A DNA stretch of 64,000 bases from Candidatus Promineofilum glycogenicum (GCA_016707605.1 JADJHJ010000001.1:372001-436000), one strand, 5' to 3'; positions 1 through 8,952 are shown, counted from the first letter of the stretch. A program made the numbers and translations. Notes: a model not told the origin generated them from the sequence alone.

Positions 1-918
1 GAAGGCGTTGGCCCCGACGATGGCCTTGTTGGGCTGGACGACCATGCCGGTGTAGGTGCTGACCATGTGGCTGGTGCGGGCAATCTGGGTCGTGTCGATG
101 GCCGTGTCGAGATTGAACGTCTGCGGCCGGGTGCTCAGGGCCATGACCACCTCTTCCAGCGCCGTGTTGCCCGCCCGCTCGCCGATGCCGTTGATCGTCA
201 CCTCCACCTGCCGCGCCCCGGCTTTGACGCCGGCCAGGGTGTTGGCCGTGGCCAGCCCCAGGTCGTTGTGGCAGTGGACGGACCAGACGACGCGCTCCGC
301 CCCCGGCGTGTTGGCGCGCAGGTAGCCGATGAGCCAGCCGAACTCCTCCGGCGTGGTGTAGCCGACGGTGTCGGGGATGTTGAGCGTCGTCGCCCCGGCG
401 GCGATGGCCTGGCCCAGCACCTGCACCAGGAAGTCGGGGTCAGAGCGCCCGGCGTCCTCCGGCGAGAACTCCACATCGTCGCACAGCGAGCGGGCGAAGG
501 TGACGGCCTTGATGACCTGATCGACGCACTCCTCGCGGTCGATGCGCAGCTTGTGCTTCAGGTGGATGTCGCTCGTCGCCAGAAAGGTGTGGATGCGATG
601 GCGCGGCGCGGCGCAGACGGCGTCATAGGCGCGCCGGATGTCGGCCTCGTTGGCCCGCGCCAGCCCGGCGATGACCATCGGCCGCCCGCTGCGCCGCCCC
701 TCGGTCAGCGGCCCCACCTCCTCGGCGATGCGTCGCACCGCCTCGAAGTCGCCCGGCGAGGCGATGGGGAAGCCCGCCTCACAGATGTCCACGCCCAGCC
801 GCGACAACTGCCGGGCGATCTCCACCTTCTCCTCGACGTTGAGCGTCGCCCCCGGCGACTGCTCCCCATCGCGCAACGTCGTGTCGAAAATCAAAACGGT
901 ATCTGCGTTATTGGCCAT
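1..918 (-). CDS. leuA: 2-isopropylmalate synthase, N-terminal 306 residues (runs off the left edge)
   Basis: First step of leucine biosynthesis: condenses acetyl-CoA with 2-oxoisovalerate. Read on the minus strand from ATG at 918, the frame stays open to base 1. The N-terminus carries the family signature FDTTLRDGEQSPGA near residue 10, and HCHNDLG lies around residue 230; these are the metal and substrate residues of the HMGL-like TIM barrel. About 200 further residues, including the regulatory LeuA dimer domain, should lie beyond the window. It is last in the ilvB-ilvN-ilvC-leuA order, about 190 bp after ilvC, so leucine synthesis probably shares the attenuated ilvB transcript, though the spacer is long enough for its own promoter. 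Confidence 0.95.
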   Translation of the reverse strand, partial: MANNADTVLIFDTTLRDGEQSPGATLNVEEKVEIARQLSRLGVDICEAGFPIASPGDFEAVRRIAEEVGPLTEGRRSGRPMVIAGLARANEADIRRAYDAVCAAPRHRIHTFLATSDIHLKHKLRIDREECVDQVIKAVTFARSLCDDVEFSPEDAGRSDPDFLVQVLGQAIAAGATTLNIPDTVGYTTPEEFGWLIGYLRANTPGAERVVWSVHCHNDLGLATANTLAGVKAGARQVEVTINGIGERAGNTALEEVVMALSTRPQTFNLDTAIDTTQIARTSHMVSTYTGMVVQPNKAIVGANAF

Positions 919-1044
919 GTTATGCCTCGCTTTCTTTGACCGCTGACGACCGACCGCCGACCGCCGGCAGATGAAGGCGCTCACGCCAAGGCGCCAAGGG
1001 GCCAGGACGCCAAGGAAGATAAGAAGGTGCTTCCTCTCGCCCCT

Positions 1045-1105
1045 CCCGCGGCCCGGGGGGGGGGGCGTGTTTTTTGGGGGGGGGGGGGGGGCGGGGCCCG
1101 CGGGC
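1045..1105. other. Poly-G tracts inside a GC palindrome between ilvC and leuA
   Basis: Runs of 11 G (1055-1065) and 16 G (1076-1091), separated by a short T-rich piece, are bounded by the complementary ends CCCGCGG and CCGCGGG. No gene is seen. The tract could form a G-quadruplex, but poly-G in a hairpin is also a typical artefact of two-colour sequencing, so the bases are doubtful. Confidence 0.6.
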
Positions 1106-1110
1106 GCATC

Positions 1111-2127
1111 CTACGCCTCCCCCGGCATAATCTCCTTCGGATTAATCCAGGGCATCATCCGCCGCAAGTCGCGGCCGACCTGCTCGATCTGGCTATGCCG
1201 CGCCTCTTCGCGCCGCCCGTTGAACCACGGCCGCCCCTGGGCGTTCTCGTCGATCCAGCCCTCGGCGTAGGCCCCGGACTGGATGTCGGCCAGAATCTGC
1301 TTCATCGCCTGCTGCGTCTGGTCGGTGACGATCTTCGGCCCGGCGCTGTAGTCGCCGTGTTCGGCCGTGTCGCTGACGCTGTAGCGCATGTAGCTCAACC
1401 CGCCCTGATACATCAGGTCAACGATCAGCTTCAACTCGTGCAGGCACTCGAAATAGGCGATCTCCGGCTGATACCCCGCCCCGACCAGGGTATTGAAGGC
1501 CGACTCGACCAGCGCCGTCACGCCGCCGCACAGCACCGCCTGCTCGCCGAACAGGTCGGTCTCCGTCTCCTCGGTAAAGGTGGTCAGGATTGTCCCGGCC
1601 CGCGTGCAGCCGATGGCCCGCGCATAGGCCAGCGCCGTGGCCAACGCCTGGCCGCTGGCGTCGTGGTGGACGGCGACCAGGCCGGGCGTGCCCTTGCCCT
1701 CGACGTACAGTTCGCGCACGCGGTGGCCGGGCGACTTGGGCGCGACCATGCTGACGTCCACCGTCGGCGGCGGCATGATCTGGCCGTAGCGGATGTTGAA
1801 GCCGTGGCTGAACATGAGCGTCTTGCCCGGCCCCAGGTTAGGAGCGATGGCCGTGCGGTAGATGGCCGACTGCGACGTGTCGGGGGCCAGCATCATGATG
1901 ATGTCGGCCTCGGCCGCGGCCTGTTCGGCGGTCATGACGGCCAGCCCTTCGCTCTCACACTTCGACCACGAGCGGCTACCCTCATAGAGGCCGACGCGCA
2001 CGTCCACGCCCGAATCGCGCAGGTTCAGCGCGTGTGCGTGCCCCTGGCTGCCATAGCCGATGATGGCGACCTTCTTGCCGGCCAGCAACGATAGATCGGC
2101 GTCCTTGTCGTAATAGATAGTTGCCAA
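1111..2127 (-). CDS. ilvC: Ketol-acid reductoisomerase (class I, short form)
   Basis: Converts 2-acetolactate and 2-aceto-2-hydroxybutyrate to the dihydroxy acids of valine and isoleucine synthesis, using NAD(P)H and Mg. At 338 residues it is the class I length. The Rossmann fingerprint GYGSQGHAHALNL lies at about residues 25-37; the following loop with Ser-Arg-Ser (GSRSWSK) is the place that sets NADPH or NADH preference. The C-terminal knotted domain shows FGEQAVLCGG and ECLHELKLIVD with the metal-binding acidic residues. The start codon is TTG, chosen because no ATG fits and an AGGAG lies nine bases upstream. Third gene of the ilv cluster; a 29-bp perfect inverted repeat separates it from ilvN. 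Confidence 0.96.
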   Translation of the reverse strand: MATIYYDKDADLSLLAGKKVAIIGYGSQGHAHALNLRDSGVDVRVGLYEGSRSWSKCESEGLAVMTAEQAAAEADIIMMLAPDTSQSAIYRTAIAPNLGPGKTLMFSHGFNIRYGQIMPPPTVDVSMVAPKSPGHRVRELYVEGKGTPGLVAVHHDASGQALATALAYARAIGCTRAGTILTTFTEETETDLFGEQAVLCGGVTALVESAFNTLVGAGYQPEIAYFECLHELKLIVDLMYQGGLSYMRYSVSDTAEHGDYSAGPKIVTDQTQQAMKQILADIQSGAYAEGWIDENAQGRPWFNGRREEARHSQIEQVGRDLRRMMPWINPKEIMPGEA

Positions 2128-2148
2128 GATGTTGTGCTCCTGATAGTG

Positions 2149-2225
2149 ATCCGCAGATTTGGCAGATTAGGCAGATTCAAGAATTTCTTCCTCTGAAATC
2201 TGCCTAATCTGCCAAATCTGCGGAT
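2149..2225. repeat. Perfect 29-bp inverted repeat (CAGATT family) between ilvN and ilvC
   Basis: Arms 2149-2177 and 2197-2225 are exact reverse complements around a 19-nt loop. Each arm is built from repeated GCAGATT-like units. The same unit occurs at 12211-12315, 17360-17427 and 18599-18666, always between genes. There is no T-tract directly after the hairpin on the minus strand, so it is not a standard terminator, although it may attenuate or stabilise the ilv transcript. Confidence 0.85.
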
Positions 2226-2236
2226 TAATCCTCTTC

Positions 2237-2800
2237 TTAGGCGTGGTGTCCATTACCGTTGCCGTTAGCAGCGACGGTGGCGGCGCTGTGGCTGTGGCCG
2301 TGGCGCGAGCTGCCGCGCACCATCGCCACCTGGCCGGTGCGCACCATCTCCTCGATGCCGTAGTTGTCCAGCAGCTTGATCAGCGAGTCGACCCGGTCTT
2401 CCGGGGCGACGATCTGGATGATCAGTGAGGTCATGTCCACGTCCACGACGCTGGCGTGATAGATGCTGACCAGTTGCATGATCTCGCCGCGCGTCTGGCC
2501 GCTGGTTGCGACCTTGATGAGGGCCATCTCGCGCACGACGGTCGGCTCCTGGCTTACGTCGGCGATGTGGACGACGTTGATCAGCTTGTCCAGTTGCGTC
2601 TCCACCTGCTGCAAATCGCGCTCGTCGCCGCGGGCGACGAAGGTCATGCGGCTGATGCCCTTGACCTCGCTGTGGCCGACGGTCAGGCTCTCGATGTTGA
2701 AGTTGCGGCGGCTGAACAGGCCGGTGACCCGGTTCAGCACGCCCGGCTTGTCTTCCAGCCAGGCAATGATCGTGTGGCTTTTCGTCTGTGTGGCAGTCAT
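2237..2800 (-). CDS. ilvN: Acetolactate synthase, small regulatory subunit
   Basis: Regulatory partner of IlvB; it confers valine feedback control and raises catalytic activity. The 187-residue protein has the N-terminal ACT domain (residues about 9-85, with LEDKPGVLNRVTGLFSRR and FNIESL) and the C-terminal ALS small-subunit domain (REMALIKV onward). The tail is an unusual His/Gly/Asn-rich stretch, which looks dispensable. ATG at 2800 has a GGAGG ribosome site, and only 9 bp separate it from the ilvB stop, so both subunits are translated from one message. Confidence 0.95.
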   Translation of the reverse strand: MTATQTKSHTIIAWLEDKPGVLNRVTGLFSRRNFNIESLTVGHSEVKGISRMTFVARGDERDLQQVETQLDKLINVVHIADVSQEPTVVREMALIKVATSGQTRGEIMQLVSIYHASVVDVDMTSLIIQIVAPEDRVDSLIKLLDNYGIEEMVRTGQVAMVRGSSRHGHSHSAATVAANGNGNGHHA

Positions 2801-2809
2801 GGCTCCTCC

Positions 2810-4516
2810 CTAATTCTCGACCGGCCGGCCGCGGCGGATCATGTCGGCGTTGCTCTTGCCCGGCGCGACCATCGGGTAGACGTTGGTGAACTCCTCGACC
2901 TGGAAGTCGAGCAGGAACGGCCCGGCGGTGTTCTGCGCCTGGCGGATGGCGTCGAAGACGTCCTCCTTGCGCGTGACGGCCCGGCCGGGGATGCCGTAGG
3001 CTTCGGCGACCTTGACAAAGTCGGGATTGAACAGCGGCGTGCCGACGTAGCGCTTGTTATAGAACACGTCCTGCCACTGGCGCACCATGCCCAGATAGCC
3101 GTTGTTGATGATGGCGATCTTGATCGGCAGCCGCTCCTGCATCACCGTCGAAAGCTCCGGCATGGTCATCTGGAAGCCGCCGTCGCCGGCGATGACCCAC
3201 ATCTCCTCTTGCGGCCGCCCCATCTGCGCCCCGATGGCCGCCGGCAGGGCGTAGCCCATCGTGCCCAGCCCGCCGGAGGTCAGCAGGCTGCGCGGCTTGG
3301 TGTGGTAGAAGTACTGCGCCTCCCACATCTGGTGCTGGCCCACGTCGGTGACGACGGTGCAGTCCCCCTGGTTGGTGGCGTGCCACAACTGGCGCATCAC
3401 GTAGGGGGCCACCAGTTCGTCCGTCTCCTGGGCCAGGATGTCGCGCTCCGTCGTGTCGCTGCGCCACTCGCTGATCTGTCCCAGCCAGGCGGGGTGCTCG
3501 TTCGGCTCCACCTGCGGCAGCAGGGCGCGCAGCGTCAGCAGCGCGTCGCCGACGACCGGCGTGTCGATGGTCAGATTCTTGCCCATCTCGGCCGGGTCGA
3601 GGTCAACGTGGATGATGCGCGCCTTGGGGGCGAAGGTGCTGAACGCCCCCGTCAGCCGGTCGTCGAGGCGCGCGCCGATGGCGAACATCACGTCGCACTC
3701 CTGCAGGGCGTAGTTGCAGTACGCCTCGCCGTGCATGCCGCCCCAACTGAGCGACAGGGGGTGGGTGGCCGGGAAGGTGCCCACGCCCAGCAGGCTGGTG
3801 GCCACGGGGATGTTGGCCTTCTCGGCCAGTTGGCGCAACTCCACCTCGGCCTTGGCCATCGAGACGCCCTGCCCGGCGACGATGACCGGCCGCTGCGCTT
3901 CGTTCAGCAGCCGGGCCACGCGGTCGATCACGGCCGCGTCGGGCGTCAGCCGGTTGGGGCGATAGCCGGGCAGGTTGACCGTCGCCGGATAGGTGAACTC
4001 CATTGAGTCTTGCTGGACGCACTTGGTGATGTCGACCAGCACCGGGCCGGGGCGGCCGGTGCGGGCGATGTAGAACGCCTCTTTGAGCGCGGCGGGCAGG
4101 TCGCGGATGTCGGTGATGAGGTAGTTGTGCTTGGTCACCGGCATACTGATGGCGCGAATGTCGGCCTCCTGGAAGCCGTCGCGGCCGAGCAAAGTCTTGG
4201 GCACCTGGCCGGTGATGGCCACGACGGGCGTCGAGTCCATGAAGGCTGTGGCCAGCCCAGTGACCAGGTTGGTCGCGCCGGGGCCGGAGGTGGCCATGCA
4301 GACGCCGACGCGGCCGGTGGCCCGCGCGTAGCCGTCGGCCATGTGAGCCGCGCCCTGCTCGTGCGTCACCAGCACGTGGTGCACCGGATAGTTGTACTTG
4401 TAGAGATCGTCATAAGTGGGGAGGATGGTTCCACCCGGCAGGCCGAAGACGACTTCGACCCCCTCATGGATCAGGCTCTCCCAGATTATCTGTCCACCCG
4501 TCTTCAACTCACTCAT
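2810..4516 (-). CDS. ilvB: Acetolactate synthase, large catalytic subunit
   Basis: ThDP-dependent enzyme forming 2-acetolactate or 2-aceto-2-hydroxybutyrate. At 568 residues it has the usual three domains: N-terminal pyrimidine-binding domain with FGLPGGTILP and the catalytic glutamate in VTHEQGAAHMADGYAR (about residue 53), central FAD/dehydrogenase-like domain, and C-terminal diphosphate-binding domain with the ThDP motif GDGGFQMTMPELSTVMQ ending in the NN pair of IINNGYLGM. Start ATG at 4516 is preceded by AGGAG six bases away. The first structural gene of the operon; a leader peptide and terminator lie between it and the likely promoter. Confidence 0.97.
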   Translation of the reverse strand: MSELKTGGQIIWESLIHEGVEVVFGLPGGTILPTYDDLYKYNYPVHHVLVTHEQGAAHMADGYARATGRVGVCMATSGPGATNLVTGLATAFMDSTPVVAITGQVPKTLLGRDGFQEADIRAISMPVTKHNYLITDIRDLPAALKEAFYIARTGRPGPVLVDITKCVQQDSMEFTYPATVNLPGYRPNRLTPDAAVIDRVARLLNEAQRPVIVAGQGVSMAKAEVELRQLAEKANIPVATSLLGVGTFPATHPLSLSWGGMHGEAYCNYALQECDVMFAIGARLDDRLTGAFSTFAPKARIIHVDLDPAEMGKNLTIDTPVVGDALLTLRALLPQVEPNEHPAWLGQISEWRSDTTERDILAQETDELVAPYVMRQLWHATNQGDCTVVTDVGQHQMWEAQYFYHTKPRSLLTSGGLGTMGYALPAAIGAQMGRPQEEMWVIAGDGGFQMTMPELSTVMQERLPIKIAIINNGYLGMVRQWQDVFYNKRYVGTPLFNPDFVKVAEAYGIPGRAVTRKEDVFDAIRQAQNTAGPFLLDFQVEEFTNVYPMVAPGKSNADMIRRGRPVEN

Positions 4517-4540
4517 GTTTTCTCCTCTTAACGCGCCAAC

Positions 4541-4567
4541 AAAAAAACCGCCCTGTTGGGCGGTTTT
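4541..4567 (-). terminator. Attenuator terminator in the ilvB leader
   Basis: On the minus strand, AAAACCGCCC and GGGCGGTTTT pair around the loop AACA and run into a seven-T tract ending at 4541. It lies 24 bp before the ilvB start codon and after the leader peptide, so it must be read through for the operon to be expressed. The 5' arm and loop (4554-4562) can alternatively pair with the end of the leader ORF (4608-4616), a 9-bp antiterminator. Confidence 0.85.
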
Positions 4568-4606
4568 CTCTTGAGCTTCCTAATCTGGCCGGCTTCCTGC
4601 TTGCTC

Positions 4607-4696
4607 TCACCCAACATCAACTGTGTCCTTATGAATAATAAGGACTAGGCCAATAAGGACCAGAGCTAGGTCGGCGTTGTTGATGTAAGGTTTCAT
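4607..4696 (-). CDS. ilv leader peptide (29 residues, Leu/Val/Ile-rich)
   Basis: ATG at 4696 to TGA at 4607. Residues 10-21 read LALVLIGLVLII, 10 of 12 being branched-chain residues, and the whole peptide has 5 Leu, 4 Val and 4 Ile in 29. Two Leu codons are CTA, which should be rare in so GC-rich a genome. This is the design of ilv/leu leader peptides of enterobacteria: scarcity of charged tRNA stalls the ribosome in the run. The end of the ORF overlaps the strand that would form the antiterminator. No clear Shine-Dalgarno site precedes the ATG. Too short to be found by normal gene callers. Confidence 0.8.
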   Translation of the reverse strand: MKPYINNADLALVLIGLVLIIHKDTVDVG

Positions 4697-4727
4697 AGAG
4701 CGGCCGGTTTACGGCATATCTTAGGAG

Positions 4728-4733
4728 AGTATA
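4728..4733 (-). promoter_or_regulatory. Possible -10 box of the ilv operon
   Basis: TATACT on the minus strand, about 31 bp before the leader ATG. No good -35 box is seen at 16-18 bp, so this is only a candidate. Transcription from here would start near 4721 and include the whole attenuator. Confidence 0.3.
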
Positions 4734-5011
4734 AGCGCCGTGGCTTAAAATGGGCTATGTGCAAATCGCTACAAGGATGCAGCACTCCTTTGTATCATTT
4801 GTACAACGCTCTCTATTGGGTCGTCGGCGCACTACCCCCAGAAACCCGAAAGGAATGGCCCCCCGTTGCGAAGAACCATTCCCTTCAGTTCCCACTATTT
4901 CCCACTGAACCGCGCACTCTAGCGCAAGCCTACGAAGAGTATACGGCAAAGGGCGGGCGGGAATATACGGCTAAGTTAGCAGAAGCGAACGGCAAACAGG
5001 TTGTACATTCT
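4734..5011. other. Intergenic stretch of lower GC between the ilv leader and the PucR-like gene
   Basis: Roughly 50% GC, well below the flanking coding DNA. It contains no convincing gene. One plus-strand frame (4757-5110) gives 117 codons but its last third is simply antisense to the 3' end of the regulator gene. A minus-strand frame at 4755-4949 is equally unsupported. It may hold regulatory DNA for ilv, or the remnant of a lost gene. Confidence 0.5.
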
Positions 5012-6736
5012 TTACAAAGAGCGCTCTTCCGGCTCGCTTTCGGGGCGCAACTGCCACAACTTCAGCGCCAGATGCAGCGTCAGACGCATGTTAGCCTGGT
5101 CGAGTTGTAGCTGGGTCAACTCCTGGATGCGCTCCATGCGGTAGAGCAGCGTGTTGCGGTGGACGAAGAGCGACTCGGCCGTCTGGCTGATGTTACCGTG
5201 GTGGCTGAAGTAGGCCTCGACCGTCTTCACCAGGCTGCCGCGGTTCTGCTGGTCATACTCGGCCAGCGGGCGCATGATGTCGGCGGCGAAGTGCCGCACG
5301 TCGGGCAAGCTCTCCAACCCGTAGAGCAGCCGGTAGATGCCCAGGCTGCTGAACTCGACGAACTGGTTGGTCAGCTTCAGGCGCTGGCCCAGTTGCATCG
5401 CCTGGAGGGCCTGGTCGTAGGCCGCCGGCCAGTCGGCCAGGGCGCGCGCCGGGCCGCTGACGCCGCCGGTGAGCTGCGCGCCGGGGAACTCGGCCTCGAT
5501 CTGCTCGTGAATGCGCCGGCCGAGTTGGTGGGCGCTCTCCATGTCCTCGACGTTCTTCAACGCCTGGAAGATGACCAGGTGGTGATTGCCGTAGATGTGC
5601 ACCAACGCCGGGCGGGGGTGGTTCGACAGCACCCAGTGCACCGACGTCTCCAGCCGGCGCAGGCTGATGTCGGGCGTCAGCCAGCCGACGACCATAACGG
5701 CGTGCGGCTCGCGGGTGTTGTGGTCCAGCCGTCCCTCCAGGCGCTCGATCTCCCGCGTAGGCATCGAACCGGCCAGCAGCCCCTCCAGGAAGTCGCCGCG
5801 CAGCGCCTTCTTGGCTTCGCTGACCGCCTTGGCCTTGGCCATCTCCAGGGCGCAGGCCGCCGCGCCGTGTTCCACGGTCAGGCTGTCGAGCATGTCCAGT
5901 TCGCCCGCCGGGCCGACGATGGACAGATAGCCGCGCGCCCGGTCGCCGGCAATGATGGGACTGATGAGGCGACCCAGGTTCTCGATGGGCAGGACGAGTT
6001 GCCACACGCTCTGGCGCGCCTTGGCCGCGGCCTTGCGATTGCGCAGCACCGGCGGCAGGGCTTCGCGCTGTTGCAGGGCGGCGATCAATTCGTCATGGTC
6101 GACCGACGTATTGCTCGGCCAACTGATGGCCTGCACCTCCAGCCGCTTGTCCTGCACGGCGACGATGTTGCCGGTCAGCTTGCTCATGACCTCGGTCATG
6201 GCCTCCAGCCCCAGCCCCTCGCGCGACATTGTCGAAAGCTGACGATAGAGCTGCATGGCCCGCTCGCTGGTGGCCGTCTGCCGGTCGAGCAGCAGCAGGG
6301 CGACCGACTCGTGAGTTTCGCGCGGCGTGGCTCCCGGCGGCACGACCAGCAGGGTCAGTTGCAGTACGTCCAGCACCGGCTTCAATTCATCGGCGATGGG
6401 GTTGAAGCAAAGCAGCGCCGCAGCCGGCAGTTCGGCCAGCGGGCGCAGTCGTTCGTCGGCGTTAGCGGCCGTCAATTGGCTTTGCAGCCCGGCAGGGATC
6501 AGAACCAGGTCGTTCGGCTCGACCTGCTCTTCCAGGTTGGCCCAGTCGGTGATGACGGCCAGCCAATTGACATAACGGCGCGGGTCGGCCCCGCCGCCCT
6601 GCAATGCGGTGTCGAGCGGCAGAGCCAGCCGCAACAGGTCGCCGACGTTGACCTGGCCCGCCTTACCTTCGACGGCGTGGTTCTTGTCGCTGCGGGCGGA
6701 TGCCTGGGAAGTGGAGTCAAGGGTTGATGTCGCCAT
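5012..6736 (-). CDS. PucR/CdaR-type transcriptional regulator
   Basis: Predicted DNA-binding regulator of 574 residues from the ATG at 6736; an alternative TTG at 6778 would add 14 residues. An N-terminal PucR-like sensor region (VGDLLRLALP onward) is followed by a GAF-like middle, a GGDEF-like region, and a C-terminal PucR helix-turn-helix: YFSHHGNISQTAESLFVHRN then LLYRMERIQELT. Such proteins govern purine, sugar-acid or amino-acid catabolism in other bacteria; the ligand here cannot be told. It follows the sensor kinase gene closely on the same strand, so it is probably co-transcribed with the two-component system, an unusual pairing. Confidence 0.85.
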   Translation of the reverse strand: MATSTLDSTSQASARSDKNHAVEGKAGQVNVGDLLRLALPLDTALQGGGADPRRYVNWLAVITDWANLEEQVEPNDLVLIPAGLQSQLTAANADERLRPLAELPAAALLCFNPIADELKPVLDVLQLTLLVVPPGATPRETHESVALLLLDRQTATSERAMQLYRQLSTMSREGLGLEAMTEVMSKLTGNIVAVQDKRLEVQAISWPSNTSVDHDELIAALQQREALPPVLRNRKAAAKARQSVWQLVLPIENLGRLISPIIAGDRARGYLSIVGPAGELDMLDSLTVEHGAAACALEMAKAKAVSEAKKALRGDFLEGLLAGSMPTREIERLEGRLDHNTREPHAVMVVGWLTPDISLRRLETSVHWVLSNHPRPALVHIYGNHHLVIFQALKNVEDMESAHQLGRRIHEQIEAEFPGAQLTGGVSGPARALADWPAAYDQALQAMQLGQRLKLTNQFVEFSSLGIYRLLYGLESLPDVRHFAADIMRPLAEYDQQNRGSLVKTVEAYFSHHGNISQTAESLFVHRNTLLYRMERIQELTQLQLDQANMRLTLHLALKLWQLRPESEPEERSL

Positions 6737-6784
6737 GATGGTCGTACAGCCTGGCGCTACTCGAACCCCGGCGCACAACGGCGC

Positions 6785-8952
6785 TTAACGGCGCAACCCG
6801 GCGGCGCTGCTGTCCGGTCGTTGGATCGGTAGCGTGATGAGAAAAGTGGTCCCCTCGTTGACCTTGCTGGCCACGGTGATCTCACCGCCGTGCTGTTCCA
6901 CAATGCGGTGACACGTGGCCAGGCCCAGCCCCGTCCCCTGGCCCGGGCCTTTGGTGGTGTAGAACGGCTCGAAGATGTGCACCGTCTCGGCTTCGTTCAT
7001 CCCCTTGCCGTTGTCGTGCAACACCACCTGCACGACCTGGCTTTCCTTGTTGACGCGCGTGGCCACTTCCAGCCGCCGCTGTTCGTTGTTGTGCAACAGC
7101 GCGTCGCGGGCGTTGAGCAGCAGATTGAGCCAGACGCTTTTCAGATGCTCCCAACTGGCGACCACAGACGGCAAGTTCTCGTCCAGGTCGCGGGTAACGA
7201 TGATTTTGGCCGACTGTAGCTGGTAGTTGACCAGATCGAGCGCCTCGCGCACCGACTCGTTCAGGTCGCCGTGGCTGAAGGAGTACTGCTCCTGGCGGGC
7301 GAAGTCGAGCAGGCCGCGCACGACCTTGGCCGCCCGCTCGCCGGCGCGCACGATGAGATCGACCGATTCGTAGTTCTCATCCTCGACCGGCATGACCATC
7401 TTGAGCATCTGGGCGTTGGCGTTGATGGCTGTCAGGGGTTGTTGATCTCGTGGGCCACGCCGGCCGCCAATTGGCCGATGGCCGCCAGCTTGCCGGCCTG
7501 CATCAGCGAGCTTTCCAGCCGCCGCTCCTCCGTCTTGTCTTGCCAGACGATGACGGCGCGCGCCGAACTGATCTGCTTGCCGGGGATGGGGTAGGCGCTG
7601 ACCTCCCACTCGCGCGGCAAGTGGTCTTCGCCCAGCCAGCGCACCGGCCAATGCTGCTCCGTCTTGTCGGCCAGCGTCAGGGCTACGTCGCAATGTTCGC
7701 ACGGCTGCTGGCGGTTGTAGAAGACACGGAAGCAGACGCGCCCGCTGAGCGACTCCGGCGTCGTGCCCAACTGGTCGGCCTTGGTTTTGTTGACGGCCAC
7801 CAGCTTCCAGTCGTCGCTGATAGTGTAGATGGGGTCGGGGATGCCGTCGATGAGCGCCTGGAGGGTGTTGCGCCCTTCCAGCAACTCCTGGTGGCGCAGG
7901 CGGACGCGCTGGAAGAGCCAGGCGTTTTCGATGGCCTCGCTGACGGAGCTGGCCAGCGAGGAGAAGAGGTCAACGTCCACGTCGGTAAACTCGCCGTCGC
8001 GCTTGTTATAGGCGGCCAGCACGCCCACCGGCCGGCCGCGCACCGTCAGCGGCGTGGCCAGCATGGAGCGGACGGCGTAGCCAATGGGCGAGTCGCGCGT
8101 GGGGTCATAGCGGGCGTCGCTGCCGGCATTGTTCAGGCAGTAGGTCTCCTGCTCGCTCCAGGCCAGCCCCAGGATGCCCTGCCCCTTCTCGGCCGAGGGG
8201 AAGATGTGGGCCGGAATGGCCCCCTTGTAGTGGCGCACGTACTGGCAGTGGAGCTTGCCCCCCTCGACGATGAGCACGGCGGCCAGCTCCACTTCCAGAA
8301 TGGCATCGACGCCGCGCACGGCGGTGGCGTAGACCTGGCTCGTCTCCAGTGTGGCGGCCACGGCCTGGCTGATGCGGTTCAGCGCGGCCAACTGGCGGCT
8401 CTGGCGGTGGAGTTGTTTTTCCAGCTGCTGGGTGCGCAGGATGGTCTTGACCCGCGCCAGCAACTCCTGCATGTAGTAGGGCTTGGTAATGTAGTCGTCG
8501 GCCCCGGCGGAGAGGGCCTGCACCTTCTCGTCGTTGCTGGCCGCGGCCGTCAGCAGGACGACGCGGGTGTAGCGCAGGTCGGGGTGGCGGCGAATCCAGT
8601 CCAGCACCTCCAGCCCCGACAGGCCGGGCATGCGCATGTCCAGCAGCACCAGGTCGACTTCGGCCGCGCCGCCGATGGAGCTTTCCAGATAGGCGATGGC
8701 CTGCTGCCCGTCGGAGGCGATGCGTACCTGGAAGCCCTCTTTGCGGATGAGGAAGTCGGCCAGGGACTCGGCGATCTCGCTCTCGTCATCCACGACGAGG
8801 ATACGCGCCGGCAGATCGTTCGCGCTGGGTAGCGCGCCGGCTGCGGGGAGACGGGGTAACGCCACACCGTCGCCCGCCGCGCGGCTCTCGCCCGGCGGCG
8901 GCCGGCCGGCGAAGCGCTCGACCTCGGCCGGCGCGGCCGGCTGCCTATCCAT
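6785..8952 (-). pseudogene. Hybrid sensor histidine kinase (receiver-GAF-PAS-HisKA-HATPase), split by a frameshift
   Basis: Two overlapping frames together make one kinase of about 722 residues. The first (7432-8952) has a receiver domain (ILVVDDESEIAES, phospho-acceptor in LLDMRMPG), a GAF domain, a PAS domain, and the HisKA box up to GVAHEINNP, with the phospho-His near residue 501. It stops there, but the next frame continues LTAINANAQMLKM and supplies the ATPase: NLLLNARDAL (N box), DNGKGM, and GTGLGLATCHRIVEQHGG. A run of four G at 7435-7438 needs one more base to join them, and the corrected length is an exact number of codons. Either a sequencing error or a recent mutation. The start overlaps the response regulator by 8 bp. 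Confidence 0.85.

Noticed and set aside
2149..2225. Intergenic inverted repeats as ordinary terminators
   Set aside because: Arms are too long, there is no T-tract, and the elements recur as families, also between genes of one operon.
2456..4006. Long plus-strand frame of 516 codons opposite ilvB
   Set aside because: Antisense to a gene with clear family motifs; such long mirror frames arise from GC-rich third positions.
4541..4720. T-box riboswitch before ilvB
   Set aside because: No T-box-like conserved bulge sequence is seen; the leader peptide and antiterminator explain the region better.
4757..5110. Plus-strand open frame of 117 codons between ilv and the PucR-like gene
   Set aside because: Its last third is antisense to the end of the regulator gene, there is no ribosome site, and nothing in it resembles a known protein; kept only as a note on the low-GC patch.
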